A stretch of DNA of 15,998 bases from Oscillospiraceae bacterium (GCA_900768735.1 CAAGDZ010000259.1:1-15998); one strand, 5' to 3'; positions 1-7,048 are shown, counted from the stretch's first letter. Notes: generated by a model from the letters alone, not told the origin. Numbers and translations are program-made.

Positions 1-2
1 GG

Positions 3-2606
3 CTTGAAAAATCGCGCCTTTTCGGTCTTATTGATGAGCTTAATGAAAATCCGGCTGAGGGTTGTAAAAATATATATGTGTACAGAGTAAACGGCGAAAC
101 TGTTTATGTAAATCTTAAAATTGTCTATGAGCAGGATTATCTGCTCGGATTTGTGCAGGATGTCACTTCGGTTATGCAGACCCGCCAGCGTACTGACTGT
201 CAGAGCGAGTTCGACGAGCTGACAGGTCTGTACACGCGGGATTACTTTATCCGAAAGGTGCGCGGCGCGTTAGCCGAAATCTCGGGCACGGCGCAGTGCT
301 GTATGGCTGTGCTTCATGTAAACGGGATAGAGCGTGTGGACAGCGAGCTGAACTACGACAAGACCTCGCTGTGTATAGCTGCGGCGGCAGGCGCGATAAA
401 GCGTTTTGTTTCCGAAGACGTCATTATCGGCGTGAAAAGCTATAAGGACTTTTTCGTATTTTTGCGTCAGATGGCAAAAAGCGAGGTAGCAGATATTTTT
501 AAAAAGCTTTCCGATTCTGTCAAGTCCTGCAAGATAACCGATGAATTTGGCAACGAGATACAGACGCGAAGCGGTTCGTTTTCGCTGTCAATCGGCTACT
601 GCTGGTATCCGTCACAGGCGGCTACCATTGATATGATGATAAACTATGCCGACTTTGCCCTGTTTAAGGCTATGTCCTCGGGCAGCCGCGACAGAGAGTT
701 TGAACCGAGCGAGTTTACAAAAGAGCAGAGCAGTTTTTCCGACTCCCGACTGCTCAACAATCTTATTGACGATAACGAGTTCAGCTACTGCTTCCAGCCG
801 ATAGTGTCGGCTATAGACGGCTCTATTTACGCATACGAGGCGCTTATGCGGCCGAAAAACTCAAATCCGCTTGACGTGCTTAGGATAGCGCGCGAGCACG
901 GAAAGCTGTACGATATTGAGCTGCTCACGTTTGAGAACGTGCTTGCAGAGGTGCAGAGCAATATAGGAAAGTTTGCGGGAAAGAAAATATTCATTAACTC
1001 TATCCCCGACTGTATGCTCAAGGAGCATGATTTTAACCGTCTGTGCGACAAGTACGGCGATATAATGAAGCAGGTGGTTATTGAGCTTACCGAGCAGTCC
1101 GACCTTACCGACGAGCATATTTCGCGGCTTCGCGAGCTATACTGTGCAAAGGGCTGCATGATAGCGATTGACGACTACGGCAGCGGATATTCAAACTCAG
1201 CAGCGGTGCTGAATTTAGCACCCGATGTAATAAAAATCGACCGCACTCTGATTTCGGATATAAACACAAACACGCGAAAGCAGCACTTCTTGTCGGGTAT
1301 AATCGACTTTGCAAAGCTTAACGGCATAAAGGTGCTCGCCGAGGGCGTCGAGACCTATGACGAGATGAGCGTCTCGATACGGCGCGGCGTTGACTATATA
1401 CAGGGCTTTTTCACCGCCAGACCCGCATCGGATATAATACCCGAGATAGCGAGCAACGTTTCCGAAAGCATACGCGCGGTAAATATCAACAAGCCCGAAA
1501 TCAGGATAGCAAACGTGTACGAGCTGAATGAAAGAAGCGACGAGCCGATAGATTTGTGCGAGCTTGCCGCCGAAAAATACACAGCCGTCTCGGTAAAATG
1601 CGATTTTGCTTATTTCAGGGGCAACGTACTTGAAAGCGTACCGATTAACATCGAGATAGCCGAAAATGTCAGCGCACATATAATATTTGAAAACGTGAGC
1701 CTTAACGGCGAGGTGCGTCCGTGTGTAATCTTGAGAGAAAAATCAAGCGCGCGCCTTGAGTTTAAGGGAAACAATCTGTTTTTATATGACGGTATAAGCG
1801 TCCCCGATACCGCAACGGCGGTGATAGCGGGTGACGGCGACCTCTGTATTGATTCCTACCGCAACAACGGCTGCTGTATAGGAAGCTCTTATAACGAGTC
1901 CTTCGGCAAGCTGGTAATAAATTCGGGCGGTACTCTGGAGCTGTCCGCAAACGGCGACCACGGCGTATGCGTCGGCGGCGGAATAACCTCGCAAAGAAGT
2001 GCCGTATCGGTTATCAGTGGCAATATCAGGATGTCGGCTTCGGGACGCGACTGCATAGCGCTCGGCTCGTATGACGGAAGCTGTGAGATACTTGTCGGCG
2101 GCTCGGATAACTGCCGTCTGGAGATTTCTGTGTCGGGCGACAACTCGGTATGTATCGGCTCGCTGTACGGCTGTCCCGAGGTTACTGTGAGCAAGAGCGA
2201 GCTTATATTAAAATCCCTCGGAGTAAATGCCTGCTGTATAGGCACACTCTCTATGCTCACCTCCGAGAGAAACCCTGTAATATCAATATCGGACTGCAAA
2301 GCCGATATATACTTCAAGGCACAGCACGGCGCGGGTATCGGCTGCCGCGCACCCGACAGCTTTATAGATATAACCGATACCTCGTTTGTTATTTACTTTG
2401 AGGGAGATGTCGTCGCGGGTATAGGAAGCGCCGAGGGCGGCGGACAGATAAGCATAAAGGGCGGAGATATATCGGTATCCTCGCTTTCCGGAACACGCTC
2501 CTTGTGGATAGGTCAGCTTTTCGGAAAGGCATTGCTTGATAACGTAAAGGTAAACGACAGCACTGTTACCGATGAAAATTATAAGCTGATGCCGCTGAAT
2601 ATATAA
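3..2606 (+). CDS. EAL-domain c-di-GMP phosphodiesterase with degenerate GGDEF and C-terminal beta-solenoid-like repeats (5' partial)
   Basis: The frame is open to the window edge, so the GTG at 78 is probably internal; residues below count from it. Residues 1-30 look like the end of a PAS domain, ending near FVQDVTSV. Residues 44-200 are a GGDEF fold (FDELTGLYTRDYF), but the signature is replaced by KSYKDFF (120-126), so cyclase activity is unlikely. Residues 230-450 are an EAL domain that keeps its catalytic set: EAL 254-256, N307, E336, D365-D366, K386, E422 and Q442. It should hydrolyse c-di-GMP in the cytoplasm. Residues 520-835 are glycine- and beta-rich, with eight IG-type turns (G602, 633, 663, 694, 722, 755, 783, 812) spaced 28-33 residues apart. 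That resembles a right-handed beta-solenoid. Such repeats are better known from secreted proteins, and no membrane segment separates this one from the EAL domain. The domain calls are firm; the repeat's role is unknown. Confidence 0.9.
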   Translation, partial: LEKSRLFGLIDELNENPAEGCKNIYVYRVNGETVYVNLKIVYEQDYLLGFVQDVTSVMQTRQRTDCQSEFDELTGLYTRDYFIRKVRGALAEISGTAQCCMAVLHVNGIERVDSELNYDKTSLCIAAAAGAIKRFVSEDVIIGVKSYKDFFVFLRQMAKSEVADIFKKLSDSVKSCKITDEFGNEIQTRSGSFSLSIGYCWYPSQAATIDMMINYADFALFKAMSSGSRDREFEPSEFTKEQSSFSDSRLLNNLIDDNEFSYCFQPIVSAIDGSIYAYEALMRPKNSNPLDVLRIAREHGKLYDIELLTFENVLAEVQSNIGKFAGKKIFINSIPDCMLKEHDFNRLCDKYGDIMKQVVIELTEQSDLTDEHISRLRELYCAKGCMIAIDDYGSGYSNSAAVLNLAPDVIKIDRTLISDINTNTRKQHFLSGIIDFAKLNGIKVLAEGVETYDEMSVSIRRGVDYIQGFFTARPASDIIPEIASNVSESIRAVNINKPEIRIANVYELNERSDEPIDLCELAAEKYTAVSVKCDFAYFRGNVLESVPINIEIAENVSAHIIFENVSLNGEVRPCVILREKSSARLEFKGNNLFLYDGISVPDTATAVIAGDGDLCIDSYRNNGCCIGSSYNESFGKLVINSGGTLELSANGDHGVCVGGGITSQRSAVSVISGNIRMSASGRDCIALGSYDGSCEILVGGSDNCRLEISVSGDNSVCIGSLYGCPEVTVSKSELILKSLGVNACCIGTLSMLTSERNPVISISDCKADIYFKAQHGAGIGCRAPDSFIDITDTSFVIYFEGDVVAGIGSAEGGGQISIKGGDISVSSLSGTRSLWIGQLFGKALLDNVKVNDSTVTDENYKLMPLNI

Positions 2607-2678
2607 CCAAGCGCAGATGCCCCGCCTAATAGGCGGCGTGATTTAAGCGAGCTTATCATGCTTTGCTCCGACTTGAAA

Positions 2679-2684
2679 TGAATA
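2679..2684. repeat. Target-site duplication, left copy (TGAATA)
   Basis: TGAATA directly abuts the left inverted repeat and recurs at 4097-4102 directly after the right one. ISL3 members usually duplicate 8 bp; only 6 match here (the full 8-base flanks are AATGAATA and TGAATATC). Confidence 0.75.
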
Positions 2685-2708
2685 GGCTCTTTGTCAATAG
2701 TTGGGGTA
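2685..2708 (+). repeat. Left terminal inverted repeat of the ISL3 element
   Basis: These 24 bases start GGCTCT and end TTGGGGTA. They match the reverse complement of 4073-4096 at the outer 6 and inner 8 positions and partly in between. The GGCTCT tip is typical of ISL3-family ends. Confidence 0.88.
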
Positions 2709-2713
2709 AAAAA

Positions 2714-2726
2714 TTAAAATGGAATT
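2714..2726 (+). repeat. Subterminal inverted repeat of the IS, left copy
   Basis: TTAAAATGGAATT occurs here, and its exact complement is at 3990-4002 just upstream of the transposase start. The 13-bp match lies inside both ends and may be a second transposase-binding site or a regulatory site; this is inference. Confidence 0.55.
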
Positions 2727-2728
2727 AT

Positions 2729-2758
2729 GCAAGCAGCTGCCGTCAGGTGGCTGCTTGC
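2729..2758 (-). terminator. Hairpin at the transposase stop codon
   Basis: Nine-base arms GCAAGCAGC (2729-2737) and GCTGCTTGC (2750-2758) enclose 12 bases that span the transposase stop. It lacks a convincing U-run on the minus strand, so it may be a weak terminator or an mRNA-stabilising end. Confidence 0.3.
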
Positions 2759-3960
2759 TGTTTATTCAGTCTCTGATGAGAGAAAATGTGCAGTATACGG
2801 CTACGAAATCTCTTGAAATTATGATAACCGTAAGCATTTCTTTTTAGCACTTTGATTTTGTTGTTGCATCCTTCGGTAAAACCGTTCGTAATCGGTGAAT
2901 AAAATGAGTTGATAATGCCGGTAAACCAGTTTTTCATCGTTTGTGCGCACTTTTCAAAAGGCTTCAGCCCGCAATTCTCGGCGCATCTAATCCAATTTAT
3001 CATAGCTTCTTTTGCCTCGTCTGGATTCTTGCAGTCAAGGATTTGTAAGAATTTTTCTTTGTACCAATGAGCTCGACCGATATTAACAGACATATAAAGC
3101 ATGAGATTGACTTGCTGTTTTTCTTCGTCTTTCAGGCTGTCAAATCGCTTCATTAACAAGGATTTTGACCTTTTAAAATATTTTCGTATGTCATCTCCTA
3201 GCTTCTTTTGTTCCTCTTTTCGGATTTTTTCAAAAGCCCATATTGCTTGCCTTATCCAATGGTACTTATCAACTATTTTAACCGCATTTTTAAACCAAGT
3301 ATCAGAAATATCAGAGTAGGTTTTCCACATATCGCTGACAAAGAATTTTACCTGATTTCTCTCGTCTTTAGTGTATTTATTAAAATATTGACTTAAGTAA
3401 TATGAATATCGCTCCGGAAGAATATCCAGTACCGTTTTATGTACAGGGTCGGTGATAATACACTGATACTTTTCTCCCCATGTGTTGCCTTTAAATTCAT
3501 CAATTGAAAGGGCTTCGGGCAAATGGAGCATTTTCGGATAAGAAATAACATCAAATACTCTGATTACCGTGGTTACCGAAAGCTTTGTTTCTTTTGCAAC
3601 ACTAGTAAAGGAGCGTTCATTCCGTAGCTTGTCTATTATGTATTCGACAAGGCGTGTAGTCATTCTGTGAAATTTGGGCAGGAACGGTATTTCCTCATAA
3701 AATTTCTTGCCGCAGTGTGGACAGCAATATCGTCTTTTGCGTAGGAGTATTACAACCGTTTTCCCGCGTGCGGGTGCGTCTTTAATTCGCTGTTTCCGGT
3801 AGTCATGAATTGTCCTTGTTGCGGTACCGCAACAAGGACAATCGTGCGGCTTCCTCTCCATCTCAGCATAAATAGTCAGATTTTCGATACTTTCCTCGAC
3901 GTTCGTTACAATTACCCCTTGCAAACCAAGCAGTTTTGCTGTATAATCATTGTAGAGCAT
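2743..3960 (-). CDS. ISL3-family transposase
   Basis: DDE transposase of about 405 residues, the usual family length. The frame opens at 3978, but GGAGG lies 7 bases before the ATG at 3960, so 3960 is the likely start. From that start, an N-terminal zinc-finger region has a CPCC cluster near residues 41-44 and a CPHC cluster near 80-83. An HTH-like segment follows around 115-140. The RNase-H-like catalytic core shows D154 (SIDEF), D210 (SDMWKTY) and E363 (TEGCNNKIK). No frameshift or stop interrupts it, so it is likely functional. It catalyses movement of its own element and is the only gene between the inverted repeats. Promoter elements are not clear. Confidence 0.93.
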   Translation of the reverse strand: MLYNDYTAKLLGLQGVIVTNVEESIENLTIYAEMERKPHDCPCCGTATRTIHDYRKQRIKDAPARGKTVVILLRKRRYCCPHCGKKFYEEIPFLPKFHRMTTRLVEYIIDKLRNERSFTSVAKETKLSVTTVIRVFDVISYPKMLHLPEALSIDEFKGNTWGEKYQCIITDPVHKTVLDILPERYSYYLSQYFNKYTKDERNQVKFFVSDMWKTYSDISDTWFKNAVKIVDKYHWIRQAIWAFEKIRKEEQKKLGDDIRKYFKRSKSLLMKRFDSLKDEEKQQVNLMLYMSVNIGRAHWYKEKFLQILDCKNPDEAKEAMINWIRCAENCGLKPFEKCAQTMKNWFTGIINSFYSPITNGFTEGCNNKIKVLKRNAYGYHNFKRFRSRILHIFSHQRLNKQQAAT

Positions 3961-3989
3961 ATTCGGTCCTCCGTTCATGGTTAGTTCTC

Positions 3990-4002
3990 AATTCCATTTT
4001 AA
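3990..4002 (-). repeat. Subterminal inverted repeat of the IS, right copy
   Basis: Exact 13-bp inverse of 2714-2726, placed about 30 bases upstream of the transposase start, where binding could affect its expression. Confidence 0.55.
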
Positions 4003-4072
4003 CGGATTTTCACCAAATATGCTCTACTTTTTTTAACTTTTTGAAAAAATTTTTTCTTAGGCTCTATTTGGC

Positions 4073-4096
4073 TACCCCAACATTTATTATAGAGCC
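4073..4096 (-). repeat. Right terminal inverted repeat of the ISL3 element
   Basis: Read on the minus strand it is GGCTCT, ten variable bases, then TTGGGGTA. The tip ATAGAGCC (4089-4096) can also pair with a second internal GGCTCTAT at 4060-4067, so this end can fold into a hairpin. Confidence 0.88.
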
Positions 4097-4102
4097 TGAA
4101 TA
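4097..4102. repeat. Target-site duplication, right copy (TGAATA)
   Basis: Matches 2679-2684 exactly. Removing the element and one copy restores a continuous spacer running from the EAL gene to the terminator hairpin at 4119. Confidence 0.75.
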
Positions 4103-4118
4103 TCCCACTTGTTAAGTG

Positions 4119-4149
4119 CCTCGACGCGCAATCCGCGTGCCGAGGTTTT
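4119..4149 (+). terminator. Intrinsic terminator, probably of the EAL gene
   Basis: CCTCG (4119-4123) pairs with CGAGG (4141-4145) and ACGCG (4124-4128) pairs with CGCGT (4134-4138), with a 2-base bulge. TTTTCTTTT follows. It reads on the plus strand. The only plus-strand gene upstream is the EAL gene, now 1.5 kb away because of the IS. Confidence 0.65.
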
Positions 4150-4241
4150 CTTTTGTGCATACTTAGTTCTCGCAAAGTAAGCCTATTATGAGATACCCAG
4201 CTGTTGAGTTATTGTTTTCTGTAAAAATCGGTCTTATAAAC

Positions 4242-4268
4242 AAAAAAAGTCGCTATGATGCGGCTTTT
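4242..4268 (-). terminator. Intrinsic terminator downstream of vanW
   Basis: AAAAGTCGC (4245-4253) pairs with GCGGCTTTT (4260-4268) around a 6-base loop, with one G-U pair. On the minus strand the stem is followed by a run of seven T. It lies 37 bases beyond the vanW stop and could also work on the plus strand. Confidence 0.7.
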
Positions 4269-4304
4269 ATTATTTTGTTAATTTGTATTCGGGAAATCAT
4301 GCGG

Positions 4305-5153
4305 TTATCTAAGCCGTCTGAGCCTCGGTGTGATAATCTGATTTTCGGGGATAAGAGAGTAATCATACATCACCCTTGAATGATTGTCAAGAATCATCTC
4401 GCGCTTTATCACGGCGTTATCGGTGTTGAGTATCACTCTGTAAACCTTGCTTATCCGGTAGAACACGCCGTCCTCCTCGACGTAGCCGTGGTTGTCCTCG
4501 GTGATTTTGTATTTATATGCGAAGGGCAGGGTAGTACGAAGCTCCCCGCAGAGATTGTCTCCGTCAATCCATATCAGAAGCTGAACCGGCTGATTAGTTG
4601 TATTCTTAAACCGATAGTCAACATTTTTATAAAATACGCTTGTACCTGTTCCGAACGGCACTCTCCTCCCGCTGTCGGGAAAAAGCGCATCGGAATGGTG
4701 ATGGATTTCCGTTACGGCTAGCGGGCTGTTAAGTACAAGCCAATGAATCAGGTTCGCCAGTTGGCATAAGCCGCCGCCTGTCCCGCGGTCAAGCGTATCC
4801 CTGCTTATTACGAGTCCGTCAACATATCCGCGCTTTTTACTTGGCTCTCTGACAAGGCGCCAGAATGAAAAGGTCTCCCCGGGATTTACTATTATCCCAT
4901 TAATTTTCGCAGACGCCAACCGTAAATTTATTTTTTTGTTTTCTTGCAGCTGCATATCCACACCGTGAAGCCTGCGCGTAATGACAGAACTGTGATGTTT
5001 TATAAGCTCGGGGAGCGGCACGGTGTTTAATCCCGCCGCAAAGTGTTCTTTTGTAAACAAATCGTTAAGACTGCGGCGTAGATTTTCTTTTTTCAGCGAA
5101 ATTTTGTAGCAGAGTGGTGACAGTTCACAGAAAAGCTTGCGTTTTTTCATCAT
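4305..5153 (-). CDS. VanW family protein
   Basis: 282-residue VanW-family protein. The N-terminal block (residues 9-27, LSPLCYKISL within it) matches the start typical of VanW proteins. The core is at about 83-210: NPGETFSFW (90-98), GGGLCQLANLIHW (126-138), HHHSDALFPDSGR (151-163) and the FKNTTNQPVQLLIW beta region. No signal peptide or membrane segment is visible. Its biochemical role is unknown. The family is named for an accessory gene in vanB/vanG-type glycopeptide-resistance clusters, but none of the other van genes is nearby, so resistance should not be inferred. It is a single-gene unit with its own promoter and terminator. Start: ATG 5153 has GAGG five bases upstream; ATG 5150 is equally possible. 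Confidence 0.9.
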   Translation of the reverse strand: MMKKRKLFCELSPLCYKISLKKENLRRSLNDLFTKEHFAAGLNTVPLPELIKHHSSVITRRLHGVDMQLQENKKINLRLASAKINGIIVNPGETFSFWRLVREPSKKRGYVDGLVISRDTLDRGTGGGLCQLANLIHWLVLNSPLAVTEIHHHSDALFPDSGRRVPFGTGTSVFYKNVDYRFKNTTNQPVQLLIWIDGDNLCGELRTTLPFAYKYKITEDNHGYVEEDGVFYRISKVYRVILNTDNAVIKREMILDNHSRVMYDYSLIPENQIITPRLRRLR

Positions 5154-5209
5154 GTTATCCTCGGTAAGTAGAAAGTTGAAAATGTTGTTGCTGCTGAATT
5201 CCTACAATA

Positions 5210-5238
5210 ATTATATTAAATTAAAATACTTGTGTCAA
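5210..5238 (-). promoter_or_regulatory. Consensus sigma-70 promoter of vanW
   Basis: Minus strand: TTGACA (5238-5233), 17 bases, TATAAT (5215-5210). Both hexamers and the spacing are perfect. It lies 57 bases upstream of the vanW ATG. Confidence 0.88.
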
Positions 5239-5249
5239 GTATCACTTGA
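5226..5249. promoter_or_regulatory. Nested palindromes over the vanW -35 box (candidate operator)
   Basis: ATACTTG-TGT-CAAGTAT (5226-5242) is a perfect 7-3-7 inverted repeat. TCAAGT-ATC-ACTTGA (5235-5249) is a perfect 6-3-6 repeat sharing its CAAGT arm. Together they put three alternating ACTTG/CAAGT half-sites across the -35 hexamer, as expected for a repressor site. No regulator gene is adjacent. Confidence 0.55.
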
Positions 5250-5320
5250 TATTTATGACTTACTTTTCACTTCTTCATACTCCATCGCTCCGTGTGCATA
5301 CTACCCGATTTGTATAAGAT

Positions 5321-5370
5321 AAAAAAGCAACGGTAAAATCCCGGACAGCCCTCCCGGATTTTACCGTTTT
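5321..5370 (-). terminator. Bidirectional intrinsic terminator after the alpha-galactosidase operon
   Basis: A 13-bp perfect stem (5329-5341 with 5356-5368) has TTTT on the plus side and, on the minus strand, GC followed by six T. It ends the minus-strand operon 16 bases after the small-protein stop. Confidence 0.85.
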
Positions 5371-5383
5371 CAAAACAGAGCTT

Positions 5384-5587
5384 TTATCTGAACAGCGTGC
5401 ATTTCCCGCTCTTCCGATAATAATCTATCCGCTCCTCGATAGCCTCCCGCGTAGTCTTATAATACTCCGCAAGGCAGTCTATGCACATAAACTCCTGCGC
5501 GTTACGCGTGACCAGCTTCTGATATATCGCTATATCGTCCGAGCCTAAAACGGCGCCGCACTTAAAACAGGTCTTATAGTTTGCCAT
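5384..5587 (-). CDS. Small double-CxxC putative zinc-ribbon protein
   Basis: 67 residues. CFKC (residues 7-10) and CIDC (35-38) form two CxxC knuckles about 25 residues apart, the layout of a zinc ribbon. A charged helical segment (about 40-61) follows and a further Cys lies near the C-terminus. Its ATG overlaps the alpha-galactosidase stop as TGATG, so translation is probably coupled, and both genes share one terminator. I do not recognise a named family. Zinc binding is inferred from the cysteines; a role in nucleic-acid binding or as a partner of the enzyme is open. Confidence 0.75.
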   Translation of the reverse strand: MANYKTCFKCGAVLGSDDIAIYQKLVTRNAQEFMCIDCLAEYYKTTREAIEERIDYYRKSGKCTLFR

Positions 5588-6777
5588 CAGAGCTTTACAA
5601 CCTTTGCCCTCAGTACGCGGCAGTCATGCGGCTCGATAACCGACACAAATCTCTCGGAGAATTTTCCGATATTTTCATGCGACCAGCAGTCGTACATATC
5701 CAGACCTCTGCCCGCCGCCGTGCTCAGTCCTATATCCCAGAACTGCAGCGACATCTCCGCCGCCCTGTCGCCGAAATTGAACATGCCGATTGCATAGTCG
5801 CCGTTTGACAGCGGCTTTACAAGTGCGAACACGTTTTCGGGGTTGTTCCACTGGCTTATTCTGTACGGACCTCTGCACTCTATATCCTGATTTATCGCGA
5901 TTACGTCCTTGTTTGTAAGTATCTCCTTTGTCGTGGAGGTCATTCTGCGTATATCACAGCCAATCATCAGCGGTGAATTCATGATAGCCCACAGCGAAAA
6001 ATGCGTCTTGTACTCGGTATCGGTACAGCCGCCGAGCCCCTTGCCGTCCTTGTTTGCAAACTGGTCGTCCGACGCGCCGTTTATAAATTCGTTGTTGCTG
6101 CCGCCGTGCATACCCACAACAAGCATATCAATATCGTTGTGGCAGAAGGTGCCGCCGTAGCATTCCTTGCCCATCTGCGACAGCGCGAGCCTTTTGATAG
6201 ACTCCCAGTTGTCCTGTATATCGCCTGTCGAGCGGAACATATGCGCGCCCGACTCTCTTATCCATTCGTGAACATTATCTCCGCCCCAGTTGCACGCCGA
6301 GAAAAGTATATCTCTGCCGCAGTTGCGAAGCGCCGCCGACATACGCTTGTAGAGTATCTCGCCGGGTATGTGCATAGGCTTGTAGCAGTAATCGTATTTC
6401 AGATAGTCTACGCCCCATTTTGCAAAGGTCTCCGCGTCCTGAAACTCATGCTCGAAGCTGCCGGGGTGGCCCGCACAGGTGTGCGTGCCGGCGCAGGAGT
6501 ACATACCGAATTTAAGTCCTTTTGAGTGAACATACTCCGCCACAGGCTCGATGCCGTCAGGAAATTTATAGTGGTCGGGCACAAGCTCACCCTTTTCGTT
6601 TCTCTGCTTTTCGCTCCAGCAGTCGTCGATTACGACATATTCATAGCCGGCGTCCTTGAGCCCGCTGTCAACAATCGCGTCTGCCGCCTCTTTAATCAGC
6701 TTGTCGTTTATCTCCCATGTAAAGGTGTTCCATGAGTTCCAGCCCATAGGCGGGAGCATACCGAGTAATTTTTCCAT
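5587..6777 (-). CDS. Alpha-galactosidase, GH27 family
   Basis: 396 residues from ATG 6777, which has AAAGGA upstream; the frame extends to a GTG at 6804 without a better ribosome site. It hydrolyses terminal alpha-1,6-galactose, for example from melibiose, raffinose-type sugars or galactomannan oligosaccharides. GH27 motifs: MGWNSWN at the N-terminus, VIDDCW (about 49-54), YLKYDYC with nucleophile D129, and RSTGDIQD with acid/base D186. By analogy with human alpha-galactosidase A these correspond to D170 and D231. MNSPLMIGCDIR and DVIAINQD complete the barrel, and a C-terminal beta domain follows. No signal peptide is visible, so it acts on imported oligosaccharides in the cytoplasm. No transporter is adjacent. 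Confidence 0.95.
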   Translation of the reverse strand: MEKLLGMLPPMGWNSWNTFTWEINDKLIKEAADAIVDSGLKDAGYEYVVIDDCWSEKQRNEKGELVPDHYKFPDGIEPVAEYVHSKGLKFGMYSCAGTHTCAGHPGSFEHEFQDAETFAKWGVDYLKYDYCYKPMHIPGEILYKRMSAALRNCGRDILFSACNWGGDNVHEWIRESGAHMFRSTGDIQDNWESIKRLALSQMGKECYGGTFCHNDIDMLVVGMHGGSNNEFINGASDDQFANKDGKGLGGCTDTEYKTHFSLWAIMNSPLMIGCDIRRMTSTTKEILTNKDVIAINQDIECRGPYRISQWNNPENVFALVKPLSNGDYAIGMFNFGDRAAEMSLQFWDIGLSTAAGRGLDMYDCWSHENIGKFSERFVSVIEPHDCRVLRAKVVKL

Positions 6778-6824
6778 AATTCCGTCCTTTCCGTCAGTTC
6801 GCACTGAAATAAAATTCTCTAAAA

Positions 6825-6853
6825 ATTATACTATAAATGCAGGACAAAATCAA
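6825..6853 (-). promoter_or_regulatory. Promoter of the alpha-galactosidase operon
   Basis: Minus strand: TTGATT (6853-6848), 17 bases, TATAAT (6830-6825), about 48 bases before the ATG at 6777. The -10 is perfect and the -35 is 4/6. No clear operator is seen. The 138 bases up to the divergent promoter at 6992 hold nothing I can identify. Confidence 0.72.
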
Positions 6854-6991
6854 GGAGTTTTCATTATTATTTCAGTAAAGTATTCAGTTTTTTCCGCCAC
6901 CGATTATTTTAAGATACACACCCGATGTAATACGGTAAGCAAGTATATAGAAAACGGCGAACACCGCAAAGCATATATTTCGCAGCAGCTC

Positions 6992-7020
6992 TTGACAAGT
7001 GAACAAATGTTTACTATAAT
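6992..7020 (+). promoter_or_regulatory. Consensus promoter of the methyltransferase-TetR operon
   Basis: TTGACA (6992-6997), 17 bases, TATAAT (7015-7020): a perfect sigma-70 promoter. Its spacer is almost entirely filled by a 16-bp palindrome, so the promoter is expected to be strong but repressible. Confidence 0.92.
6999..7014. promoter_or_regulatory. Candidate TetR operator O1
   Basis: GTGAACA-AA-TGTTTAC, arms matching at 6 of 7 positions, fills the spacer between the -35 and -10 boxes. It shares its design with the site at 7033-7048 (GTKAACA-N2-TGTTYAC). The downstream gene encodes a TetR domain, so autoregulation is likely. Confidence 0.75.
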
Positions 7021-7032
7021 ATAAGCACATAG

Positions 7033-7048
7033 GTTAACAACTGTTCAC
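7033..7048. promoter_or_regulatory. Candidate TetR operator O2
   Basis: GTTAACA-AC-TGTTCAC, extending to GG/CC outer bases (7032-7049), lies between the promoter and the ribosome site. Its centre is 34 bp from that of O1, roughly three helical turns, so two dimers could bind the same face. Confidence 0.75.

Larger units (their letters stand above)
2685..4096 (-). mobile_element. Complete ISL3-family insertion sequence, 1412 bp
   Basis: The element has one transposase on the minus strand and terminal inverted repeats that agree at GGCTCT and TTGGGGTA with a less conserved 10-base middle. A 6-bp TGAATA duplication touches both ends. The transposase frame is intact, so it may still be mobile. 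Its AT-rich composition contrasts with the surrounding genes. It lies between the EAL gene and a hairpin terminator at 4119, interrupting no coding sequence. Confidence 0.92.

Noticed and set aside
78..80. GTG as the start of the EAL protein
   Set aside because: The frame is open to the window edge with protein-like sequence upstream and no ribosome site, so the gene is truncated rather than starting here.
827..2317. Long minus-strand open frames opposite the EAL gene
   Set aside because: They are shadows of a strong plus-strand gene: no ribosome sites and no recognisable domains.
1870..2520. DNA-level tandem repeat or CRISPR-like array in the EAL tail
   Set aside because: The periodicity is in the protein; the nucleotide repeats are diverged and lack conserved spacers or repeats.
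2622..2636. Hairpin after the EAL gene (CCGCC-TAATA-GGCGG)
   Set aside because: It has only a 5-bp stem and no T-run follows, so it is too weak to call as a terminator.
4305..5153. Glycopeptide-resistance cluster
   Set aside because: Only a vanW-like gene is present. None of the ligase, dehydrogenase, dipeptidase or sensor-regulator genes is nearby, and VanW alone does not indicate resistance.
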